This document shows positions 17,992-25,567 of a DNA stretch of 64,000 nt, in pieces (positions within the stretch are counted from its first letter, which is position 1; every line of letters begins with the position of its first letter). Source of the DNA: Sulfurovum sp. (lineage in GTDB: Bacteria > Campylobacterota > Campylobacteria > Campylobacterales > Sulfurovaceae); NCBI GenBank assembly GCA_027063305.1, contig JAMORY010000011.1, positions 1-64,000 on the forward strand, read 5' to 3'. Under the pieces are notes generated by a model that made no database searches, was not told the DNA's origin, and saw only the letters and a program-made list of their open reading frames with translations. A program made the translations under genes and the position numbers.

Positions 17992-18717
17992 ATGAGAGTT
18001 GAGCCTACTGTTTTAAATGGAGCACTGCATGGGCAATTACCATCGACATTTAGTCTGTTGTGTTGGAATCTGCATAAACAGGGTTCTTTGGATCCTGTGG
18101 TAAGCGAATGGCTCGAACGTGTCAATTGGATATCGGACCTGATGTTGTTTCAAGAAGCTGCATGGCAAGAGCCGCTTTCTTTGGATATGTGGCAGGGGTA
18201 TGATGTTGCGGCTGTTGCCAACCTCAAATGGCAAGAACGGCGTTATGGTGTGATGAGCCTCTCATTAGCTAAGGTGTTGGGGGTAGAGGGGTATTTGAGC
18301 TTACATCGAGAAGTGGGATGGACAACGCGCAAAGGGGCACTTTTTTGCCGTTACGGGGTAGATGGAACTATTTTGTTAACGGTAAATGTCCATATGTTGA
18401 ACTTTCATCACGATGTGGCATATGAAGATGAGTTGGCACGCTTAGAATATCTTTTGGAAAGGTATGAAGGAGCATTGATCCTAGCAGGGGATTTTAACAC
18501 ATGGAACCGTAGGCGCACACTGCTTTTGAAAACGATGTGCCGGAGGTTGAAGTTGCGTCATGTGGCAGTGAAGGGTGTGCGAAGATTTGGCAGATATGCT
18601 TTAGACCATCTCTTCTATCGGGGTGTGCAGATGGTTGATGCCTCCGTACTTCAAACACATCGACTCTCCGATCATCACCCGATACGAGTGTGTTTTACGA
18701 TGCCACGATCCGTTTGA
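17992..18717 (+). CDS. Endonuclease/exonuclease/phosphatase family protein
   Basis: A 241-residue member of the EEP superfamily. Order of motifs: the N-terminal strand LLCWNLHKQG (metal-binding Asn), FQEAAW (metal-binding Glu), LAGDFNTWNRR (catalytic Asp and Asn) and SDHHPIRV (catalytic His). There is no signal peptide. Substrates in this superfamily range from DNA to phospholipids and cannot be assigned here. Its end overlaps the convergent TcdA gene by 23 bases. Confidence 0.85.
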   Translation: MRVEPTVLNGALHGQLPSTFSLLCWNLHKQGSLDPVVSEWLERVNWISDLMLFQEAAWQEPLSLDMWQGYDVAAVANLKWQERRYGVMSLSLAKVLGVEGYLSLHREVGWTTRKGALFCRYGVDGTILLTVNVHMLNFHHDVAYEDELARLEYLLERYEGALILAGDFNTWNRRRTLLLKTMCRRLKLRHVAVKGVRRFGRYALDHLFYRGVQMVDASVLQTHRLSDHHPIRVCFTMPRSV

Positions 18718-19330
18718 TCGCCTCAGAGCAGGCAATAAGCCCGAAAGTCCCTGTGACGGCAACGCAAGAGCCTTTCTCTTTACACTTATCCTCTTCGGAC
18801 GAGAAGATGACCGTGAAATTCCGGTCGAATTTTGCTTTTTTAAGCTCGTTTCTGACCTTTCTAGCCAGTGCGTTCCCATGGGTCTTCCAGATGCCTGCTA
18901 CCTCTATTTTGGTGGTATCGTACCGTTTGGCAGAGCCCATTGCCATAATGAGCTTCTTGTAGCACTTCTTGGCTACTTCTATTTTGACCTTGGTGGTATC
19001 TGCGGCATCGATGATGATATCGTAAGGCTCAAAATCAAATGATGCCACCCATGTCATATCCATTTTCTGTTCCATCCCTTTAATACCGGGGTAGAGGGCT
19101 ATGAGCGTGGCGACCTTGCTCTCTCCAACCGCATCTGAGCCTATTTGCCGATTACGGTTTGTTTCATCGAAGGTATCGTAGTCGATAATGGTAATGTCGG
19201 TCACACCTGAGCGGTAGAGGCAGTCAAGCGCATAGGAGCCGACTCCGCCTACGCCCAAAATGAGTACTTTGGCTTGTTGGAGTTTTTCGAAGTCCTCTCC
19301 AAAGAGCATGCGGCAGCGATGGAACCTCAT
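18695..19330 (-). CDS. tcdA: tRNA threonylcarbamoyladenosine dehydratase, short form
   Basis: ThiF/E1-like enzyme of 211 residues that cyclises t6A37 in tRNA using ATP. The Rossmann ATP-binding GVGGVGSYA, the DYDTFDETNRNRQ motif and DAADTTKVK are clear. The C-terminal CVAVTGTFGL is also typical of TcdA. It is shorter than the roughly 270-residue E. coli protein. I start it at the ATG at 19330, where the family begins (MRFHRCRMLFGE); the frame stays open for 25 more codons without homology. It follows surE on the - strand, separated by a repeat. Confidence 0.88.
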   Translation of the reverse strand: MRFHRCRMLFGEDFEKLQQAKVLILGVGGVGSYALDCLYRSGVTDITIIDYDTFDETNRNRQIGSDAVGESKVATLIALYPGIKGMEQKMDMTWVASFDFEPYDIIIDAADTTKVKIEVAKKCYKKLIMAMGSAKRYDTTKIEVAGIWKTHGNALARKVRNELKKAKFDRNFTVIFSSEEDKCKEKGSCVAVTGTFGLIACSEAIKRIVAS

Positions 19331-19348
19331 TGTGCTGCTCCGCAATAC

Positions 19349-19391
19349 AATGAGGAGTGAGGAGTGAATAGTGTCGGTATGCAATGCTTTT
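19349..19391. repeat. Dispersed intergenic repeat, copy 1
   Basis: The stretch contains GAGTGAATAGTG followed by CGGTATGCAATGCTTTT. The same block (GTGAATA..TG..GGTATGCA..CAATGCTTTT) recurs after greA at 22191-22250. This copy lacks the short hairpin insert of that one. It lies between surE and tcdA. Confidence 0.6.
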
Positions 19392-19417
19392 GTCTTATAT
19401 ACCAATAACTAATATGA

Positions 19418-20212
19418 CTACTGTTCATTGAACCACTCCTGAAGGGTGTTTATCTCATCATGTGCGGTCATATCGAGTTGAATGGGGCTGATGGAAACAT
19501 AGCCGTCATTGACCGCTTCGAAGTCGGTGGTGTGTCCTTGTGTGTCCATCCAGCCCAGTTCGGGCAGTCCGATCCAGTAGTACTCTTTGCCTCTGGGGTT
19601 GTAGTGTACTTCAGCATTGTGGGCGTAGAGACGGTTGCCGGCACGGGTGACCTTGAAGCCTTTGCATCGGTTCTTAGGAATAGGAGGAATGTTGATATTG
19701 AGAAATTTACGTGGCGGCAGAGGAAAATCACCTTTGAATATCTTTTCTACTAGAGTTGCAATGCTTTTTTGTGCCAATGCGTATCCAAACTCATCGATGC
19801 TTTTGCCGTGTTCTGCGTAGACCTGGCTGACAGCAATACCCGGAATACCTTGAAGTACCGCTTCCATCGCTGCTGATGCGGTTCCTGAGTAGGTGATGTC
19901 CTCACCCATGTTCGAGCCTATGTTGATGCCGGAGATAACAATGTCTGGTTTATGCTCTTTAAAGAGCTTGTTGAGTGCCAGAAAAACACAGTCGGACGGT
20001 GTACCGTCGTCGAGTTTATAGAAGTTTGGCTCAAGCTCGATGAAGTGGAGGGGGCGTGTCAGTGTCAGTGAGTGTCCGCAAGCGGACTTTTCGCTACTAG
20101 GTGCGACCACAACCACCTTCCCAAGGGGTTTGAGCGCCTCGATGAGCGCATGTAAGCCTTTTGATTCGTATCCGTCGTCGTTGGTGATGAGTATGCGTTT
20201 TGTTTGTGCCAT
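19418..20212 (-). CDS. surE: 5'/3'-nucleotidase SurE
   Basis: Survival protein SurE, 264 residues, a metal-dependent nucleotidase that dephosphorylates nucleoside monophosphates. The metal site ITNDDGY opens the protein, and SGINIGSNMGEDITYSGT is the second signature. The length is normal for Campylobacterota. It reads toward tcdA; both concern nucleotide or tRNA metabolism, but the repeat between them argues for partly separate transcripts. Confidence 0.95.
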   Translation of the reverse strand: MAQTKRILITNDDGYESKGLHALIEALKPLGKVVVVAPSSEKSACGHSLTLTRPLHFIELEPNFYKLDDGTPSDCVFLALNKLFKEHKPDIVISGINIGSNMGEDITYSGTASAAMEAVLQGIPGIAVSQVYAEHGKSIDEFGYALAQKSIATLVEKIFKGDFPLPPRKFLNINIPPIPKNRCKGFKVTRAGNRLYAHNAEVHYNPRGKEYYWIGLPELGWMDTQGHTTDFEAVNDGYVSISPIQLDMTAHDEINTLQEWFNEQ

Positions 20213-20278
20213 ATGCTTGACCTTTGTTCTTGTGTGGGAAGTATATACAAAAGGGTATGAAATGTCAAAGTTTTAAAC

Positions 20279-20339
20279 TTAAAAATAGATTTACAACTCC
20301 AATTTATTGAATTAAAAATAGATCTATAAGTCTAATTTT
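20279..20339. promoter_or_regulatory. Direct repeat before the AAA ATPase, possible operator
   Basis: Two imperfect copies of a 27-28 base unit (TTAAAAATAGAT then T..A.AA.T.C.AATTT) start at 20279 and 20312, 33 bases apart. The second contains the palindrome TAGATCTA. A -10-like TAGAAT follows at 20342-20347, 32 bases before the ATG. The arrangement suggests a pair of protein binding sites, perhaps autoregulation; the binding protein is unknown. Confidence 0.4.
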
Positions 20340-20373
20340 GATAGAATGGATAAAAATTAAGAGAGGATAGACC

Positions 20374-21564
20374 ATGTTGGATGAGCTTAGGGAGTATCAG
20401 CGTACGCTTTTTGCTAAAAACAATTTTATCTATAAACGATATTTTCACCGTACACTTAACCTCGATAAAAAGCTGGTAGGTCTTATTGGTGCCAGAGGGG
20501 TGGGAAAAACGACCTACCTTATTCAGTACCTCAAAGCACTCGATATCCCTTTTAGTCAAAAACTCTACATCAGTGCCGATACGATCACCATCCCCTCACT
20601 CTTTGAAGTGGCTCAAGCATTTCAGAAAGAAGAGGGCAAGGTGCTTGTGATTGATGAGATACATAAATACAAAGACTTTGAGATAGAGCTTAAAAAGATC
20701 TATGATATTTTAGATCTCAAAGTTATTTTCAGCGGAAGCAGCGCTTTAAAGTTGGACAATGCCAAAGCGGACTTGAGCAGAAGGGCGGTTGTGTATGAAG
20801 TGGACGGTTTGAGCTTCAGAGAGTTCATTGAGTTGAGTGAAGGGATCGAGCTGCCAAATTTTACATTGGAAGAGATTTTAAAGAACCATGTAGATATCGC
20901 CTATGAGCTGCTTGAAAAGTTCAACGTGACGCTACGCTTTAGAGAGTATATTGCACAGGGGTATTATCCGTTCTATTTTGAAGACAAAGAGGATTATCTT
21001 ATTAAACTCAATCAGACGATCAATACGGTGATCGAAGTGGATATCCCCTCTATCTTCCCCATAGAATATGACAGTGTGCAAAATCTTAAAAAGCTGGTAC
21101 GGCTTCTGTGTGAGTCCCACCCCTATACACCCAACATCAAAGAGCTGCTACATAAAATGGACATGAAGGATAACTATAAAGGGCTTTATCGGTTTTTGGA
21201 TTATCTCAATCATGCGAAGATATTGCATACCATCAAGCCTAAAGCCAAAGGCGATACGATCTTTGTAAAACCTGACAAGATATACCTGAACAATACCAAT
21301 CTGCACCATGCCTATTGTACGCAAAGCAACATTGGTACACTCAGAGAAGTATTTGTAGCAAGTATGCTGCAAAACAGACACCAGATAGAAGTAGCGAAAA
21401 AAGGTGACTTTTTGGTAGATGGTGCATATCTGCTGGAAGTAGGCGGCAAAAGAAAGTCGTTTAGGCAGATCAAAGATGAGTCTAACGCTTTTGTGGTGGC
21501 GGATGATATTGAGATCGGAAGCGGTAATAAGATTCCGTTGTGGTTGTTTGGGTTTATGTATTGA
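20374..21564 (+). CDS. AAA ATPase with DUF4143 domain
   Basis: A 396-residue ATPase. Walker A is GARGVGKTTY, Walker B is VLVIDEIHK, and the following FSGSSAL is the sensor strand typical of this group. The C-terminal half (about 200-390) has the DUF4143 pattern: winged-helix region, then LREVFVASML and a nuclease-like fold ending in LEVGGKRKS. Such genes are very widespread and often mobile, with unclear function, perhaps in genome defence or DNA handling. Sequence just upstream is more AT-rich than the neighbours, and the gene stands alone between surE and greA, so lateral gain is possible. Confidence 0.85.
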   Translation: MLDELREYQRTLFAKNNFIYKRYFHRTLNLDKKLVGLIGARGVGKTTYLIQYLKALDIPFSQKLYISADTITIPSLFEVAQAFQKEEGKVLVIDEIHKYKDFEIELKKIYDILDLKVIFSGSSALKLDNAKADLSRRAVVYEVDGLSFREFIELSEGIELPNFTLEEILKNHVDIAYELLEKFNVTLRFREYIAQGYYPFYFEDKEDYLIKLNQTINTVIEVDIPSIFPIEYDSVQNLKKLVRLLCESHPYTPNIKELLHKMDMKDNYKGLYRFLDYLNHAKILHTIKPKAKGDTIFVKPDKIYLNNTNLHHAYCTQSNIGTLREVFVASMLQNRHQIEVAKKGDFLVDGAYLLEVGGKRKSFRQIKDESNAFVVADDIEIGSGNKIPLWLFGFMY

Positions 21565-21704
21565 GAAAAGGAAGGAACGTTAAAGCAGATAGAAAAAGAT
21601 CTGAAGTTATAAAAATACTGAGCAGTCCAAATCTGTAACCCTATAGGTTAATCTGCTATAATATCCCCAATCAAAGACAATCAAACCATTTTAAAGGAAG
21701 AATC

Positions 21705-22199
21705 GTGCAAAAAGAGCCGATGTTACGTGAAACGTATGTAAAGTTGAGTGAAGAGCTTGAGCAGTTAAAGACCCATGAGAGAGGCAAGATCGCCAAAGTG
21801 ATCGATGAGGCAAGAGAACTGGGTGACCTCAAAGAGAATGCGGAGTACCATGCGGCAAAAGAGAAGCAGGGATTGATGGAAGCGCGTATTGCAGAGTTGA
21901 CCGATGTGATCGGACGTGCACAGGTGGTCGATCCTTCGACATTGGCGCATGAGCGTGTAAGCTTTGGTTCGACGGTCTGCTTGACCTGCCAAGAGAGCGG
22001 GGAGGAGGTGAAGTATACGATCGTCGGAAGTATGGAGTCAGACCCGGAGAGAGGGCTCATCTCGTTCCAGTCACCGATGGCACGTGCGCTTATTGGTAAA
22101 GAGGAGGGGGATGAAGTAGAGTTGATGCTTCCAAGTGGCAAGAAAGCGTACGATATTGAAGAGATTTCATATGAGGAGATCGTCCTCAAAAGTGAATAG
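21705..22199 (+). CDS. greA: Transcript cleavage factor GreA
   Basis: GreA of 164 residues, which rescues backtracked RNA polymerase by stimulating cleavage of the nascent RNA. The N-terminal coiled coil carries GDLKENAEYHAAKEKQ with the acidic tip, and the C-terminal FKBP-like domain ends in GKKAYDIEEI. It starts at GTG with AAGGAAG 6 bases upstream; the opening MQKEPM is the usual one in Campylobacterota. The stop lies within a dispersed repeat. Confidence 0.96.
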   Translation: MQKEPMLRETYVKLSEELEQLKTHERGKIAKVIDEARELGDLKENAEYHAAKEKQGLMEARIAELTDVIGRAQVVDPSTLAHERVSFGSTVCLTCQESGEEVKYTIVGSMESDPERGLISFQSPMARALIGKEEGDEVELMLPSGKKAYDIEEISYEEIVLKSE

Positions 22200-22250
22200 T
22201 GAATAACGAATAGTGAATAATGTTGGTATGCATTGCATAGCAATGCTTTT
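22191..22250. repeat. Dispersed intergenic repeat, copy 2
   Basis: It begins in the last codons of greA as AGTGAATAGTGAATAACGA and runs to GTATG, followed by the 7-bp hairpin GCATTGC-ATA-GCAATGC and TTTT. The block GTGAATAACGAATAGTGAAT is also present, in the other orientation, after aspS. The hairpin plus T-run could terminate greA transcription. Confidence 0.65.
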
Positions 22251-22271
22251 ATAATGTAGGAAGGATAATCA

Positions 22272-23279
22272 ATGGTAAAAGTAGGTGTAGTTGGTGCCAG
22301 TGGATATACGGGGCTTGAACTGGTGAAGATGTTAATCACTCATCCGGGGTTCGAGTTGACCTATCTGGCAACGACACAGGGCGATACGATGATAGAGGCA
22401 CTTCATCCCTCCCTTGAAGGAGTTGTGACTCAGCCTGTGGCCAAAGCGGATGTTAACGGTGTGACGGAGCATTGTGACCTGGTATTTCTAGCCTTGCCGC
22501 ATAAAGCCTCCATGGGTTTTGCCAAAGATCTCATTGAGAACGGTTTGAAAGTCGTGGATCTCTCTGCCGATTACCGTTTGGAACTTGATACCTACGAGGC
22601 ACACTACTGTCCGCATGAGGACAAGGAACATCTTGGTGAGGCTGTCTATGCACTTATCGAGTACTACCGTGAAGCACTTAAAAATACAAACCTTGCCGCA
22701 GGACCGGGCTGTTACCCTACAGCGACACTGCTGGGTATCTTGCCGTTCATCCCCTACCTTGATACTGCCGCACCGCTCTTTGTCGATGCCAAATCGGGTG
22801 TGAGTGGGGCAGGGAAGAAGCTAAGCGAGACGACCCATTTTGTGACGGTCAATGACAACATCTTTGCATACAACCCGCTCAAGCACCGCCATGCACCCGA
22901 GATCGCAGAGAAGATAGAGAAGGTGCATGGAGTAAAGATGCATGTCAATTTCGTGCCACATCTCATTCCTGCTACCCGTGGAGAGCTTGTGAGTGTCTAT
23001 GCCATGCTCAAAGCCGATATCGACCCGTTAATGGTACTTAAAGAGGCATATGCCAATGATCCGTTCATCCGTATCCGTGAAAAACCGGTGGATATCAAGA
23101 GTACGGCTGGAACACACTTTTGTGACATCTATGCCGCACGAAACGGCAATGCGCTCTTTGTCAGTTCGGCTATTGACAACCTTTTAAGAGGGGCAAGCTC
23201 TCAGGCACTTGCAGCAGCGAACCTGATGTGCGGATATGATGAGGGGATGGGTATCCCAACGATCGCTTACGTCCCCTAA
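22272..23279 (+). CDS. argC: N-acetyl-gamma-glutamyl-phosphate reductase
   Basis: ArgC of 335 residues, the NADPH-dependent third step of arginine synthesis. The Rossmann motif GASGYTGLEL is at 8-17, the catalytic cysteine C147 lies in AGPGCYPTA, and the substrate-binding HRHAPEI is present. Length is normal. No other arg gene is near, so the pathway is scattered as in other Campylobacterota. A tandem heptamer repeat follows its stop. Confidence 0.96.
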   Translation: MVKVGVVGASGYTGLELVKMLITHPGFELTYLATTQGDTMIEALHPSLEGVVTQPVAKADVNGVTEHCDLVFLALPHKASMGFAKDLIENGLKVVDLSADYRLELDTYEAHYCPHEDKEHLGEAVYALIEYYREALKNTNLAAGPGCYPTATLLGILPFIPYLDTAAPLFVDAKSGVSGAGKKLSETTHFVTVNDNIFAYNPLKHRHAPEIAEKIEKVHGVKMHVNFVPHLIPATRGELVSVYAMLKADIDPLMVLKEAYANDPFIRIREKPVDIKSTAGTHFCDIYAARNGNALFVSSAIDNLLRGASSQALAAANLMCGYDEGMGIPTIAYVP

Positions 23280-23281
23280 TA

Positions 23282-23309
23282 ATGAGGAATGAGGAATGAG
23301 GAATGAGGA
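23282..23309. repeat. Four tandem copies of ATGAGGA
   Basis: Four exact copies of the heptamer ATGAGGA run from just after the argC stop. Each copy contains both an ATG and a GAGGA ribosome binding site. The third ATG (23296) is in frame with the metallophosphatase. Adding or losing copies upstream would leave the last two unchanged, so this is unlikely to be an on/off switch. Confidence 0.9.
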
Positions 23310-24006
23310 ACCGAATGAGATAAAAGAGGGGGCTTTGTTTATTGCTGACTCTCACTATCCTCACCATGGTGAGGAGTTTCTGACTCTGCTTCAAAAACTC
23401 TCATCAGGCAAGATCACTACACCCCAGCTCTTTTTGATGGGGGATAACTTCGATCTTCTCTTTGGCTATAACGACTACATTAAAAGCTTCTCTCAAGAGG
23501 CGATAGACCTTCTTGGTAGCCTTTCTGAAATCTTGGAGATACACTACTTTGAAGGCAATCACGATTTTTGCCTCTCTCCGATCTTCCCAAATATACATGT
23601 CTACCCCAGAGAAGTACAACCTGTTTATTTTAGGCTGAATGAAAAGCGTGTAGCGCTCTCTCATGGCGACAGGTATGCCACGGGTGCAGGGTATGACCTC
23701 TATAGCAGACTGCTTCGCAACAGATCGATATTGACACTCCTTAAGCCTTGGGAGAAGCGGATCATTGATGATCGGATGGCAAAGCTTTCACAAAAAGAGA
23801 TATGTCATGACTTTGAGGGGTTTACAAAGCGGGTGGCGCGTATTTTAACCTATTATGACGATGCCGATCTGGTCATTGAAGGGCATTTTCATCAGGCTAG
23901 AACGCTAGGAAAGTACATATCTCTGCCTTCGCTTGCCTGCCAAAAGTGTGTGGGCATGGTGTGCAACGGGAGTGTGGATTTTGTTGAGAGTCATACGCTA
24001 GGGTGA
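23296..24006 (+). CDS. LpxH-like metallophosphatase
   Basis: A calcineurin-like phosphoesterase of 236 residues, most like UDP-2,3-diacylglucosamine hydrolases of lipid A synthesis. Metal-site motifs are ADSHYPH (the LpxH-like DxH), MGDNFDLLFG, EGNHDFCL, LSHGD and EGHFHQ. The spacing is right for LpxH/LpxH2, but other phosphoesterases share these motifs. It starts inside a tandem repeat that supplies its ribosome binding site. Its stop overlaps the start of a YqaA-like gene by 1 base, so the two are coupled. Confidence 0.8.
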   Translation: MRNEEPNEIKEGALFIADSHYPHHGEEFLTLLQKLSSGKITTPQLFLMGDNFDLLFGYNDYIKSFSQEAIDLLGSLSEILEIHYFEGNHDFCLSPIFPNIHVYPREVQPVYFRLNEKRVALSHGDRYATGAGYDLYSRLLRNRSILTLLKPWEKRIIDDRMAKLSQKEICHDFEGFTKRVARILTYYDDADLVIEGHFHQARTLGKYISLPSLACQKCVGMVCNGSVDFVESHTLG

Positions 24007-24425
24007 TGGTTTACCTCTCATTATTCGGTGTGGCATTCATCTCTGCAACACTGCTTCCGATGGGAAGTGAAGCAGTACTGCTTTATGATCTGAACTTGGA
24101 TAAGACTTCTGCGTGGCTTTTGTGGCTGAGTGCTACGCTTGGCAATACCCTTGGTGCGGTCGTGAACTACTGGCTGGGGCTCAAAGGAGAAAGCTTCCTT
24201 GAGAAACGCGGCTACCTCTCAGCCATGAAGATGCAGCGTGCTCATGTGCGATTTGAGAAGTGGGGCGGTTGGGTCCTACTGCTGAGCTGGGTACCGGTCA
24301 TTGGTGATCCTTTGACATTCATTGCCGGGGTATTGCGGTTTCATTTTTGGACATTTTTGTGGGTGGTTGCTGTAGCAAAAGGGGTGCGCTATGCGGTTGT
24401 GATCAGAGGGTATTTGCTGATATAG
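24006..24425 (+). CDS. YqaA family inner membrane protein
   Basis: A 139-residue membrane protein of the YqaA branch of the DedA/SNARE-associated superfamily. It has three or four hydrophobic stretches; the middle GNTLGAVVNYWLG and the later WVPVIGDPLTFIAG are the family hallmarks. The role is thought to be membrane lipid or proton homeostasis and is not settled. A GTG at 24003 is in frame as an alternative start. It overlaps the end of the LpxH-like gene. Confidence 0.82.
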   Translation: MVYLSLFGVAFISATLLPMGSEAVLLYDLNLDKTSAWLLWLSATLGNTLGAVVNYWLGLKGESFLEKRGYLSAMKMQRAHVRFEKWGGWVLLLSWVPVIGDPLTFIAGVLRFHFWTFLWVVAVAKGVRYAVVIRGYLLI

Positions 24426-24428
24426 TGC

Positions 24429-24443
24429 GGGACGTAGTGTCCC
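24429..24443. terminator. Short hairpin between convergent genes
   Basis: GGGAC pairs with GTCCC over a 5-base loop, directly after the YqaA-like stop, with AAAAGAT after it. It could be a weak terminator for either convergent gene. Confidence 0.3.
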
Positions 24444-24449
24444 AAAAGA

Positions 24450-24761
24450 TCACACACGTACCTTTTGCAAGGCAGGTGCGTACTTTGTTTTGAGTACTCT
24501 ATTTGTATAGAACGATCCAAACGGTACAAGTGAGAGCAGGAAGTACCAGAGTGTCTCTCTTTTGCCAAACTGCTCTTCACTTTTTGCTTCAAGTAGCTGA
24601 TAGATAAAGGCGATAAAGAGCATTCCGTGGATCATACCTGCAATTTTGGTAGCAACAGGGATCCCCATTGCATATTTTAGCGGCATTGCCAGAAAAACAA
24701 GTACCAAAAATGAGTACCCTTCGATTTTGTTAATGAGTAGAAATTTTTTTAATTCGGACAT
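24450..24761 (-). CDS. DUF3817 membrane protein
   Basis: A 103-residue integral membrane protein. The pattern of an amphipathic N terminus, IEGYSFLVLVFLAMPLKY, the central GMIHGMLFIAFIYQ and a last hydrophobic segment FLLSLVPFGSFY matches DUF3817, in which an Glu and His face the membrane core. Function is unknown. It reads alone, convergent with the YqaA-like gene, and has a good ribosome binding site (AGGAGT). Confidence 0.85.
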   Translation of the reverse strand: MSELKKFLLINKIEGYSFLVLVFLAMPLKYAMGIPVATKIAGMIHGMLFIAFIYQLLEAKSEEQFGKRETLWYFLLSLVPFGSFYTNRVLKTKYAPALQKVRV

Positions 24762-24836
24762 AATTACTCCTATTTAAGATATGTAAGTATAGCATAGGGA
24801 GCTTCAGGAAAGATAAAAATTATTATTTGATGGAGA

Positions 24837-24864
24837 AAAAGCTGCCAAAATATCGGCAGCTTTT
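24837..24864 (-). terminator. Intrinsic terminator of adk
   Basis: On the - strand AAAAGCTGCC pairs with GGCAGCTTTT over an 8-base loop, ending in a T-run. It lies 15 bases after the adk stop. Confidence 0.88.
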
Positions 24865-24878
24865 ATGAAGGGGGGGAG

Positions 24879-25472
24879 TTAGATCTTAGAGAGTACGAAT
24901 TGCTCCATATCTGCAACGACCTCTTCAAGGCTTCTCTCACCGTCGATCACGGTAAGAAGCCCTTTTTCTTCATAGAACTTCTGAATTTCAGGAAGCGGAT
25001 CGGTGTAGATCTTCATACGGCTTACAAAGACCTCTTCACTGTCGTCACTTCTCTCTTCGCCCGGTGCCGCTTCTGCACGGCGACCCAAAATTCTCTCTCT
25101 TGCAACCTCTTCGGAAACACGCACTTCGATAACCGCTGCAAGGTCGATGTTCTCTTCTTTGCTAACGATCTCGTCAAATGCTGTCATCTGCTCTGTACTT
25201 CTTGGGTATCCGTCGATAAGAATGTTGTCTACAGGTGCATTGTTGATCGCAGATACGATCGTATCGATGATGATGTTCAGTGGTACCAAAGCCCCTTTAG
25301 AGATGTAGCTCTCAATCTCTTGTCCAAGTTCGGAACCGCTTGCAACCTCTTCACGAAGCATATCTCCGGTAGAGTAGTGAACGATCTTGTCACTGTGTTT
25401 TTCAGCGATGATACTCGCATCAGTTGTTTTCCCTGAACCGGGTGCCCCGATGATCAAAAATAGTTTTTTCAT
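24879..25472 (-). CDS. adk: Adenylate kinase
   Basis: Adenylate kinase of 197 residues, which interconverts ATP, ADP and AMP. The P-loop GAPGSGKT lies at 9-16, the AMP-site HYSTGDMLR follows, and DGYPRS and GRRAEA mark the hinge and lid start. The lid is the short, zinc-free type. It follows aspS on the same strand after a 94-base gap containing a dispersed repeat. Confidence 0.95.
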   Translation of the reverse strand: MKKLFLIIGAPGSGKTTDASIIAEKHSDKIVHYSTGDMLREEVASGSELGQEIESYISKGALVPLNIIIDTIVSAINNAPVDNILIDGYPRSTEQMTAFDEIVSKEENIDLAAVIEVRVSEEVARERILGRRAEAAPGEERSDDSEEVFVSRMKIYTDPLPEIQKFYEEKGLLTVIDGERSLEEVVADMEQFVLSKI

Positions 25473-25500
25473 GTTGTTTCCTTATCTGTTTTTTGTCATA

Positions 25501-25567
25501 TTGAATAGAAGTGAAGCAATCGCTTCACATACTGAATATTATTCATCATTCACTATTCGTTATTCAC
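25501..25567 (-). repeat. Dispersed intergenic repeat, copy 3
   Basis: Read on the - strand it starts at the aspS stop with GTGAATAACGAATAGTGAAT, continues to GTATG, then the 7-bp hairpin GTGAAGC-GATT-GCTTCAC. Layout and the 20-base opening block match copy 2 after greA, although the hairpin sequence differs while keeping its pairing. Confidence 0.65.

Noticed and set aside
23282-23309. Heptamer repeat as a phase-variation switch
   Set aside because: The in-frame ATG is in the third copy; changes upstream do not alter the frame from the last copies.
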